Shown here: positions 24,096 to 29,066 of the stretch, piece after piece
Numbering within the stretch: position 1 is the stretch's first letter
How the letters are laid out: every line of letters starts with the position of its first letter
IMG/VR virus record: IMGVR_UViG_3300025117_000199
Coordinates: 1-29,066 of that record
Reading direction: 5' to 3' (one strand)
Origin: a virus
DNA: 29,066 nucleotides
Notes under the pieces: model-generated
Seen by the model: the letters and a program-made list of their open reading frames with translations, nothing else
What the model was told of the DNA's origin: nothing
Database searches by the model: none
Made by a program: the position numbers and the translations under genes

Positions 24096-24856
24096 TGAAA
24101 AAATTATTTCCATTCATTTTATTTTCTCTTATTTTGCATGTGATGAGTTTTTTTTTGTTAAATAAAATAAATCATAGAAATATCCCAAGTAAACCATTGT
24201 TAGTAAAAATTATACAATTAAAAGAAAAAGATGAAGTATCTAATAAAAAAGTTATTTCTTTGCCGAAGCCAAACAATAAAAAACCAAAAGATTCTCAACA
24301 TTTTAGTGAATCAGATAATTCAACCTCAAAAGAAACAATAAATAAAGAAAACACAACCAACGATGACAAACCCACAGGCCAGAACAACCTTAAAGAATTG
24401 GACAATGGAAAGTATAAAGGTATAAATTTATTTCCTCAAGATGCTATTAATTACGGTGCATCTCTAGGTGATGGAGGAGATAGCCAGGACATAGAAGGTC
24501 TTGAGATAGGAGGGCAAACAACTCTAAATTCAAAAGCATATAAGTATGCTTATTTTTTTAACAGAATCAGAGATACGGTTGTACAATTTTGGAAACCTAT
24601 TCCTGAAATTGATGCAGGAGATCCTTACAGAAATAAGTATTTTTATAAAAATAGAAAAACTGTTTTGCGCGTGACTCTTAGCGCGGAAGGTGATATAATT
24701 GATATATATGTGTCAAAATCTAGCGAAGTTGACTTTTTGGATGATTTGGCTTTAGATTCAATGAAACGTTGCGTGCAGTTTCCAAATCCTCCAAAGGGAC
24801 TGGTAAAGGATGGAACTATAATATTTACATTTGGTTTTATTGTAACAAAGGATTAA
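24095..24856 (+). CDS. TonB-like energy transducer protein
   Basis: A 253-residue inner-membrane protein laid out like TonB. Start ATG 24095 overlaps the upstream stop (TAATG); an upstream frame from 24050 is less likely. A short basic N-terminus leads into one membrane segment (5-22, 'FPFILFSLILHVMSFFLL') that keeps Ser11-x3-His15, equivalent to the E. coli TonB Ser16/His20 pair required for coupling to ExbB/ExbD. The periplasmic linker (30-105) is Pro/Lys then Asn/Ser/Thr-rich. The C-terminal domain (about 150-253) has 'VVQFWKPIPEID', 'LRVTLSAEGDI', a 'SKSSEVDFLDDLAL' helix and 'FPNPPKGL', the pattern of TonB C-terminal domains from Myxococcota/Bdellovibrionota-type bacteria. No ExbB/ExbD lies in the window. 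Phage TonB genes are, as far as I know, rare. Confidence 0.78.
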   Translation: MKKLFPFILFSLILHVMSFFLLNKINHRNIPSKPLLVKIIQLKEKDEVSNKKVISLPKPNNKKPKDSQHFSESDNSTSKETINKENTTNDDKPTGQNNLKELDNGKYKGINLFPQDAINYGASLGDGGDSQDIEGLEIGGQTTLNSKAYKYAYFFNRIRDTVVQFWKPIPEIDAGDPYRNKYFYKNRKTVLRVTLSAEGDIIDIYVSKSSEVDFLDDLALDSMKRCVQFPNPPKGLVKDGTIIFTFGFIVTKD

Positions 24857-24858
24857 AA

Positions 24859-25092
24859 ATGAGAACATATAAAGAAGTTGAAAGAACCGTTAAAGAAGCT
24901 ATGTTAAAAGAAATTTTCTGTGATAAGTGTGGCGATAGTATGGGATCATTAGAATATTCTATTAATGGTTGTAAATTTGTTATGGATTTTGGATATGGAT
25001 CGCAGCATGATAATGAAATTTATGAAATAGAATTATGTGACAATTGTAGTAATTGGTTGTTTGACCAACTGAAAACAAAGAAAGAAATATAA
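24859..25092 (+). CDS. Small zinc-binding protein, 77 residues
   Basis: Starts at ATG 24859, two bases after the TonB-like stop. Two CxxC pairs, Cys21/Cys24 ('FCDKCGDSM') and Cys60/Cys63 ('LCDNCSNW'), flank a beta-rich middle containing 'FVMDFGYGSQHDN'. This is a rubredoxin/zinc-ribbon-like arrangement, with a helical N-terminus ('EVERTVKEAMLKE') and a C-terminal helix. Similar small zinc proteins are common in phage accessory regions but I cannot assign a function. Two further short genes follow. Confidence 0.65.
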   Translation: MRTYKEVERTVKEAMLKEIFCDKCGDSMGSLEYSINGCKFVMDFGYGSQHDNEIYEIELCDNCSNWLFDQLKTKKEI

Positions 25093-25101
25093 GATTATAA
25101 G

Positions 25102-25260
25102 ATGGAAAAAAAAAAGATTATAAAGGAATCTATATTTGGTTCTTACGAGGATCAAAAAAAGAAAGCATCTTGTGAACACGAATGGGAAGAAAAAAAAGGA
25201 ATAATCTTTGATTGGATAGAGGTTTCTTTTAGATGTTTAAAGTGTGGGACACATAAATGA
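25102..25260 (+). CDS. Very small zinc-ribbon-like protein, 52 residues
   Basis: ATG 25102 opens 52 codons to TGA 25258-25260. The product has CxH ('CEHEWEE', Cys24/His26) and CxxC-x2-H ('CLKCGTHK', Cys45/Cys48/His51), a treble-clef-like set with conserved Trp between, and a Lys-rich N-terminus. It is too short for most ORF callers, but its stop is fused by ATGA to the next small gene, and its metal-ligand spacing is not random. Function unknown. Confidence 0.6.
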   Translation: MEKKKIIKESIFGSYEDQKKKASCEHEWEEKKGIIFDWIEVSFRCLKCGTHK

Positions 25261-25433
25261 AAAATTATATTACAAAGATTCTGTATTTTTTGCTTGGCGC
25301 AGCTATTGCATGTGTAGCTTATAGCTATTATGATTTATATAGGCTTAAAAAATTTGAATCAACCATTATGCAAAAATGCAAGGATGTATGCACACATATT
25401 TGTATGCCCAACACAAAAGGAGATAGTTTATGA
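25257..25433 (+). CDS. Small membrane protein or lipoprotein, 58 residues
   Basis: ATG 25257 overlaps the stop of the upstream gene and TGA 25431-25433 overlaps the MazG start (ATGA at both ends). The N-terminus MKNYITK precedes a hydrophobic run 'ILYFLLGAAIACVAYSYY' (8-25), which is either a single transmembrane helix or a signal peptide with lipobox A-I-A-Cys19. The remainder is short and carries Cys41, Cys45 and Cys49 in a C-x3-C-x3-C pattern. Small single-pass or lipidated phage proteins can be holins, spanins or exclusion factors. The TonB-like gene four positions upstream makes an envelope role attractive but unproven. Confidence 0.6.
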   Translation: MKNYITKILYFLLGAAIACVAYSYYDLYRLKKFESTIMQKCKDVCTHICMPNTKGDSL

Positions 25434-25759
25434 GCTTTGTTGAAGAGTGGAATAAGCTTGAAGAAGAGGTTTATGAAACAGCAAAACAAAAAGGTTGGTG
25501 GGAAGATAACAGAAACGATGGTGAGTTGCTTGCATTAATCCATTCAGAGGTGTCGGAGTGTCTTGAGGCTTTGCGCCACGGGAATCCTCCTGATGATAAG
25601 ATTCCTGCTTATAGCGGTGCAGAGGCTGAGTTGGCTGATGTGGTAATACGTATTATGGATCTAGCTAAAGCTAGAAATTGGAACGTTGCTGGTGCTGTGG
25701 TAAAAAAGGCAGAATATAACAAGACAAGACCGTTTAAGCATGGGGGAAAGAAATTTTAA
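25430..25759 (+). CDS. MazG-like nucleotide pyrophosphohydrolase
   Basis: A 109-residue single-domain all-alpha NTP pyrophosphatase. 'LIHSEVSECLEALRHGN' (36-52) gives the E-x2-E metal ligands Glu40 and Glu43, and 'AEAELADVVIRIMDLA' (64-79) gives the E-x2-D ligands Glu67 and Asp70, the MazG/dUTPase-like signature. Such phage enzymes hydrolyse (d)NTPs and have been proposed to influence host stringent-response nucleotides. ATG 25430 is coupled by ATGA to the upstream small gene, with AAAGGAGA at 25417-25424. It is followed without gap by PhoH. Confidence 0.85.
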   Translation: MSFVEEWNKLEEEVYETAKQKGWWEDNRNDGELLALIHSEVSECLEALRHGNPPDDKIPAYSGAEAELADVVIRIMDLAKARNWNVAGAVVKKAEYNKTRPFKHGGKKF

Positions 25760-26629
25760 ATGGATATGTTTACAGGCGTAAGGGTGCATCAAGTAAGCAA
25801 AGAGATTATTGATTTTTTATACAAGAACAAAGAAATTGAAATATGGGATAATAGATATAATTGGTATCAGAATTTATATGTTGTTCTGAAGGACGAGACA
25901 GGAACTTCTTCTTCTGCTCTCGCACGAGTCAAGAAAAACAAGATAGTTCTTTTAGACAAAGACATAAAGGCAGGAAGTCTTTGCCCAAGAAACAAAGAAC
26001 AACGAATGGCCATTGATGCTCTTATGGATGATTCTGTAAAGGTTGTTGTTTTGACAGGCCGAGCAGGTACTGGAAAGACAATTATGACTTTGGCTGCCGC
26101 TATCAACAAAATAGAATCTAGATCATACAATAAAATTATTTTGACTAAACCAATGTCGCAGGTTACTAAATATGACATTGGTGCCTTGCCTGGAGACGTT
26201 AATGACAAATTTAAACCATATCTAGATAATTATTTTGGAAATCTTGAATTTATGTTTGGTGATACGGGCATAGATGGTAAACAAAAAGCACAATCTATTC
26301 TGGAACAATATAGGGTGGAATTTGTTCCATTGCAGCTTATTCGTGGATGTTCGTGGCATAATGCATTTATTTTGGCTGATGAATGCCAGACACTAGATCA
26401 TCATGAGATGGTCACACTTGGAACAAGGGTTGGAGAAGGTAGCAAAATTGTTATTATGGGTGATCTTGCGCAAAGAGACGAAAAAATATCCAAAGAAAGT
26501 ACGGGAATTTATAAATTCATAAATGACGAAAAAGCAACAAATTCTGAATTTGTTGCTTCAATAGAACTCCTGAAAAGCGAGCGTGGCGAAGTTAGCGCTT
26601 TATTTGGAGACATTTTTGAGGCATATTAA
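25760..26629 (+). CDS. phoH: PhoH family P-loop ATPase
   Basis: A 289-residue protein with the PhoH core. 'VVVLTGRAGTGKT' (95-107) is Walker A, 'LTKPMSQV' (128-135) a conserved PhoH segment, 'GALPGDVNDKFKPYLDN' (141-157) the PhoH signature loop, and 'FILADECQ' (203-210) Walker B with 'GDLAQRD' (234-240) sensor region. The N-terminal 80 residues are not a PIN domain, so it is the single-domain phage type. PhoH proteins are common in marine phages and linked to phosphate stress or RNA metabolism, with function unresolved. ATG 25760 directly follows the MazG stop. Confidence 0.88.
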   Translation: MDMFTGVRVHQVSKEIIDFLYKNKEIEIWDNRYNWYQNLYVVLKDETGTSSSALARVKKNKIVLLDKDIKAGSLCPRNKEQRMAIDALMDDSVKVVVLTGRAGTGKTIMTLAAAINKIESRSYNKIILTKPMSQVTKYDIGALPGDVNDKFKPYLDNYFGNLEFMFGDTGIDGKQKAQSILEQYRVEFVPLQLIRGCSWHNAFILADECQTLDHHEMVTLGTRVGEGSKIVIMGDLAQRDEKISKESTGIYKFINDEKATNSEFVASIELLKSERGEVSALFGDIFEAY

Positions 26630-26632
26630 ATC

Positions 26633-26661
26633 TTGCGTAGCACACATTTTTACGTTATAAT
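26633..26661 (+). promoter_or_regulatory. Strong sigma70-like promoter before the zinc protein and polymerase III genes
   Basis: TTGCGT (26633-26638), an exact 17-base spacer and a perfect TATAAT (26656-26661). The predicted start is about 26668, three bases before ATG 26671, giving an almost leaderless message with no Shine-Dalgarno site. It sits in the only clear gap (26630-26670) of the accessory region, so it likely drives the split polymerase locus. Confidence 0.65.
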
Positions 26662-26670
26662 ATATTAGCG

Positions 26671-26886
26671 ATGAAGTGTTTCCATTGTCGAAACAATATT
26701 GACAATCCTCTGCGGACAATTATGATTTTTGATGGCAGATTCGCTAATGATATAACCTTGTCACGAGGAGATATGGATATAATAATGGAAGCAACTTTCA
26801 GAATACCCCTCGTTGATGATCAAATTGTAAAATTTTTTCATTATGAATGCTTTAGATTTGTTGCTGGGAAAGAATATGTCACTTAA
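26671..26886 (+). CDS. Small zinc-finger protein, 71 residues
   Basis: Starts at ATG 26671, about three bases from the predicted transcription start. Cys3/Cys6 ('CFHCRN') and His57/Cys60 ('FHYECF') form a likely zinc site around a middle of two short strands ('TIMIFDGRF') and a helix. The product has no recognised family. Its stop lies 11 bases inside the polymerase III gene (ATG 26876), so the two are translationally coupled. It could be a partner or regulator of the polymerase; only position supports that. Confidence 0.62.
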   Translation: MKCFHCRNNIDNPLRTIMIFDGRFANDITLSRGDMDIIMEATFRIPLVDDQIVKFFHYECFRFVAGKEYVT

Positions 26887-27742
26887 GTTTTTTAATTTAC
26901 ATGGCCATTCTGGGGCGAGTCTTTATGATGCTATAGGTTCTCCTGAAAAGTACGCAGAATGGATGATCAAGAATACAGGAGAAGATTCTGGTGGTTTCGC
27001 TATTACAGATCATGGTAATATGAATAACATTGGAGCCCAAGCTAACGCTCAAAAAAAATATGATGCCAAAGGCATTCCTGTTAAAATGCTTTATGGAATT
27101 GAGGCATATTATATACCATCGTTGGAAGAGTGGCATGAATTAAAACTTAAAAAAGACGATCAGAAAAAACAAGAAAAGAAAAAAAGAATTGTAGTTGATT
27201 CAGAAGATGCAGTTGCTGTTATAGAAAACGAGCAAGAATCTAAATCAAAATATTTTGATCCAATTCATCGTAGGAATCATCTTGTTCTCGTCGCACAGAA
27301 TCAGGGTGGCCTTAAAAATCTTTTTAGACTTGTTTCTAGGTCATATAGAGAAGGTTTTTATAAAAAACCCAGAATTGATTTTGAAATGCTTAAAGAACTA
27401 AACGAAGGACTAATTGCGTCAACGGCATGCCTACATCCAGACACACTAATTCAAACATCTGCTGGGTTACTTTCTATTAAAGATGTTGTTGAAAAAGTAA
27501 AAAATAAAGAAGAGTTATTTGTTCTTGGTTTTGACGAAAACTCAAAAAGAGTTTGTTTTAAAAAGATACTTTGGGGTGACAAAACAAGAAAAAATGAGAA
27601 ATTAATTAAAATAAAATTAAAGAACGGAAAAGAGCTAAAACTTACCAAAGATCATAAAGTATATACTGACAAAGGCTGGATTGAAGCTGGAATGCTTACC
27701 AAAGATCATAAAATATTATCTTTAGGTATACCACCAAAGTAA
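26876..27742 (+). CDS. dnaE: DNA polymerase III alpha N-terminal part (PHP domain) fused to split-intein N half
   Basis: A 288-residue product. Residues 1-184 are the PHP domain of a bacterial-type family C polymerase: 'FNLHGHSGASLYDAI' (6-20) and 'FAITDHGNMN' (41-50) give metal-ligand His and Asp, and 'LYGIEAYYI' and 'HLVLVAQNQGGLKNLF' are standard alpha-subunit segments, with a charged insert between (82-127). The alpha sequence stops at 'GLIASTA' (178-184) and at Cys185 an intein begins ('CLHPDT'). 'LTKDHKVYT' (256-264) is the block B motif with His260, and the frame ends at 288 without a C-intein. I prefer ATG 26876 (MSLKFFNLHGHS) over the in-frame ATG 26843, because the PHP domain begins there. 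The rest of the polymerase is at 28763. Function requires protein trans-splicing. Confidence 0.88.
   Translation: MSLKFFNLHGHSGASLYDAIGSPEKYAEWMIKNTGEDSGGFAITDHGNMNNIGAQANAQKKYDAKGIPVKMLYGIEAYYIPSLEEWHELKLKKDDQKKQEKKKRIVVDSEDAVAVIENEQESKSKYFDPIHRRNHLVLVAQNQGGLKNLFRLVSRSYREGFYKKPRIDFEMLKELNEGLIASTACLHPDTLIQTSAGLLSIKDVVEKVKNKEELFVLGFDENSKRVCFKKILWGDKTRKNEKLIKIKLKNGKELKLTKDHKVYTDKGWIEAGMLTKDHKILSLGIPPK
27428..27742 (+). other. Split intein, N-terminal half (104 residues)
   Basis: Starts with the nucleophile Cys (codon 27428-27430) directly after the extein 'LIASTA'. Block A is 'CLHPDTLIQT' and block B is 'LTKDHKVYT', with the conserved His three residues after Thr. It ends 'GIPPK', followed by a stop. 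No C-intein motifs occur before the stop. The partner is 28763-28885. Confidence 0.88.
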
Positions 27743-27771
27743 TTATACAAAATTCAATTGCAGGTATAACA

Positions 27772-28794
27772 ATGTTATGTATGGTGTGCAAACAAGAATT
27801 TCAACAAACCAGGAAACAATTAACTTGTAGCAAGAAGTGCAGATATACATCCACAAGTAAAGCAAAAAAAGATGAGAAGTTTTTAAGTACTTTGTGGGCA
27901 GAAGTTGGAAAAGAAAATATAAAAAACAAAGTAAACAACTTTCATTCTCCGTTAATGATATATGATTTTTTAAATAGAGATTTTTCACATATATTAAAAA
28001 TGTTTAATATAAATAAGAGAAAATTTAGAAATATAATTAATAAACAATTTATATTTGATATATCTGGATATAACAGACAACAAAACCATTTTAAACTTCA
28101 ATATAAATTTCCGAAAGAAACTTCTTTGGAGCAACTAAAGATAATACAAAAAGAATACGCTCAAAAAGGCCAAAAAGAGACAATAAAAATAAGAAATAAA
28201 AAACACGCTTTTAACAAAAAGCAATCTTTAGAATATTGGTTAAGCGTTTTTAAAGATGAAAATGAAGCAAAAAAAGCATTAGACAAGCACAAAAAAGAAA
28301 GTTCTCCTTTTTGTATAGAATTTTATCTTAGAAGAGGATACAGCGAAGTGGTTGGCCGCAAGGAGATGCTCAAGCTTAATTGTATGGGTGCGTTAGCTGC
28401 TTTAAAAAAATGTCAAAAACCTAGAACAGAAAACACAATAAAAGAAATTTTAGAGAAAAACAATATTGAATATGTGGCACAATATAAAGTAAAACTTAAA
28501 AAAGAAGAAAAAGAGTTTCGTAAAAGTTTTTATGTTTATGATTTTTATTTACCCAAGTTAAATGTATTGATTGATTGTCATGGAACGTATTGGCATTGTG
28601 ATCCAAGAATATATAAATCTGGTGACAATATCAAGTTTGCTGGAAAAGATGAAATTTCCGTTAATTTTGTTTGGGATATAGATGCTCACAGAAAAAAAAT
28701 CGCACTGATAAGAAAATATAGGTATGTTGTATTTTGGGAATTAGATCTTAAAGAAGGTTGTGATGAAAAAGTTATATCAATTTTGCGAAATTGA
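27772..28794 (+). CDS. Free-standing Vsr-like (EDxHD-type) homing endonuclease
   Basis: A 340-residue selfish endonuclease located between the halves of the fractured polymerase gene. N-terminal zinc finger with Cys3/Cys6 and Cys19/Cys23. The middle (60-215) is basic and helical, probably DNA-recognising. The C-terminal nuclease fold carries an 'ENTIKEILEKN' helix (220-230), 'YVYDFYLP' (254-261, Asp257), 'VLIDCHGTYWHCDP' (265-278) and 'YRYVVFWELDL' (317-327). That is the Vsr/DUF559-like order known from endonucleases found beside split inteins. The usual Glu before the His is Asp here. It begins 29 bases after the N-half stop and its end overlaps the C-half start by 32 bases, so insertion is compact. 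Its frame differs from the N half, so it is a separate protein. Confidence 0.78.
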   Translation: MLCMVCKQEFQQTRKQLTCSKKCRYTSTSKAKKDEKFLSTLWAEVGKENIKNKVNNFHSPLMIYDFLNRDFSHILKMFNINKRKFRNIINKQFIFDISGYNRQQNHFKLQYKFPKETSLEQLKIIQKEYAQKGQKETIKIRNKKHAFNKKQSLEYWLSVFKDENEAKKALDKHKKESSPFCIEFYLRRGYSEVVGRKEMLKLNCMGALAALKKCQKPRTENTIKEILEKNNIEYVAQYKVKLKKEEKEFRKSFYVYDFYLPKLNVLIDCHGTYWHCDPRIYKSGDNIKFAGKDEISVNFVWDIDAHRKKIALIRKYRYVVFWELDLKEGCDEKVISILRN

Positions 28795-28885
28795 TTGTAT
28801 TAAAGAATGTGAAATTTCTGACGTTTATGACATAGAAGTTGAAGAAGTTCGTAATTTTTTTGCTAACGATATGTTGGTACATAAT
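28763..28885 (+). other. Split intein, C-terminal half (41 residues)
   Basis: Begins at the gene start ('MKKLYQFCEIDC') and contains block F and block G with terminal His40-Asn41 before Cys42 (codon 28886-28888). The combined intein of 104 + 41 residues has no endonuclease domain, a usual size for split inteins. It overlaps the endonuclease ORF by 32 bases. Confidence 0.87.
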
Positions 28886-29066
28886 TGTGTCGCTGGAATT
28901 CCATCATGGTGTTCTATGCAATCTGCTACTCCTGCTGAAGCTCAAAAACTTTATGATCAAGAACTTTTTCCATTGATGGAACTTTTTGGTAAAGATAGAT
29001 TTTTTTTAGAACTACAATTTAACAAGCTTCCAGAACAAAAAATAGTAAATCAGCATTTAATAGAAT
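28763..29066 (+). CDS. dnaE: Split-intein C half fused to DNA polymerase III alpha remainder (3' end outside window)
   Basis: ATG 28763 has AAGAAGG at 28751-28757, lying inside the endonuclease gene. The first 41 residues are a C-intein: block F 'VYDIEVEEVRNFFAN' (21-35) and block G 'MLVHN' ending at Asn41, followed by Cys42 as the +1 extein nucleophile. From Cys42 the polymerase resumes ('CVAGIPSWCSM', then 'ELFGKDRFFLELQ' and a 'VNQHLI' segment at the window edge), fitting Pol III alpha at the end of the PHP region. About 100 residues are visible; the catalytic palm lies beyond. Together with the 26876 product, splicing would give a continuous 'GLIASTA-CVAGIPSW' junction, which is a normal alpha-subunit sequence. 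Confidence 0.88.
   Translation, partial: MKKLYQFCEIDCIKECEISDVYDIEVEEVRNFFANDMLVHNCVAGIPSWCSMQSATPAEAQKLYDQELFPLMELFGKDRFFLELQFNKLPEQKIVNQHLIE

Noticed and set aside
24769-24858. Upstream extension of the 24859 zinc protein into the TonB-like gene
   Set aside because: It would read the TonB gene in another frame; ATG 24859 after the TAA is the natural start.
26843-26875. Start of the polymerase gene at ATG 26843
   Set aside because: The extra 11 residues overlap the zinc protein gene, and the PHP domain begins naturally at MSLKFFNLHGHS from 26876.
27428-28885. Group I intron instead of a split intein in the polymerase gene
   Set aside because: Intein blocks A, B, F and G are present as protein motifs with Cys and Asn-Cys at the junctions; no intron is needed to explain the arrangement.

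Overview
The window is a contiguous piece of a tailed-phage genome: a myovirus with a T4-like contractile tail and a largely self-sufficient replication system. Every gene I can support lies on the + strand. Genes are packed with ATGA, TAATG or back-to-back stop/start junctions. The DNA is A+T-rich, and I see no tRNA, rRNA or CRISPR array. Both ends are cut inside genes: the sheath gene on the left and a split DNA polymerase III alpha gene on the right.

Layout. (1) 1-11492, tail module: sheath (5' end missing), a GIY-YIG homing endonuclease, tail tube, a promoter with tandem palindromes, a gp26-like Cys-rich protein that probably slips on a U7 run into the next frame (tail assembly chaperone pair), a small coiled-coil protein, tape measure, a large baseplate or tube-cap protein, a gp53-like wedge protein and a probable hub protein. 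(2) 11512-19113, replication and recombination: a divergent pol-domain-only family A polymerase, a lipoprotein, a small basic protein, a gp32-type ssDNA-binding protein, a terminator, UvsX/RecA, two unknowns, an HD-domain protein, a 5'-3' flap exonuclease and a DnaB/gp41-type helicase. (3) 19134-26629, nucleotide metabolism and accessory genes: a monomeric class II (B12-dependent) ribonucleotide reductase, two J-domain/zinc proteins, a DHH phosphoesterase, several small zinc proteins, a permuted papain-fold protein, a TonB homologue, a small membrane protein or lipoprotein, a MazG-like pyrophosphohydrolase and PhoH. (4) 26633-29066: a promoter, a small zinc protein, then DNA polymerase III alpha broken in its PHP domain by a split intein, with a free-standing Vsr-like homing endonuclease gene between the two halves.

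The tail genes build a contractile tail with a sheath, tube and T4-like baseplate. The ssDNA-binding protein, UvsX, helicase, exonuclease and polymerases form a phage replisome and recombination set. Ribonucleotide reductase, MazG and possibly the HD protein feed it dNTPs.

The two most striking items are (a) the phage-borne TonB-like protein. It keeps the Ser-x3-His motif in its membrane anchor and has a C-terminal domain of the type I associate with Myxococcota/Bdellovibrionota energy transducers, which hints at the host. (b) The fractured polymerase: N-extein + N-intein / endonuclease / C-intein + C-extein. Also notable are a likely +1 or -2 frameshift in the tail chaperone genes, a duplicated promoter-leader cassette in the tail module, and putative leaderless starts directly after extended -10 promoters.
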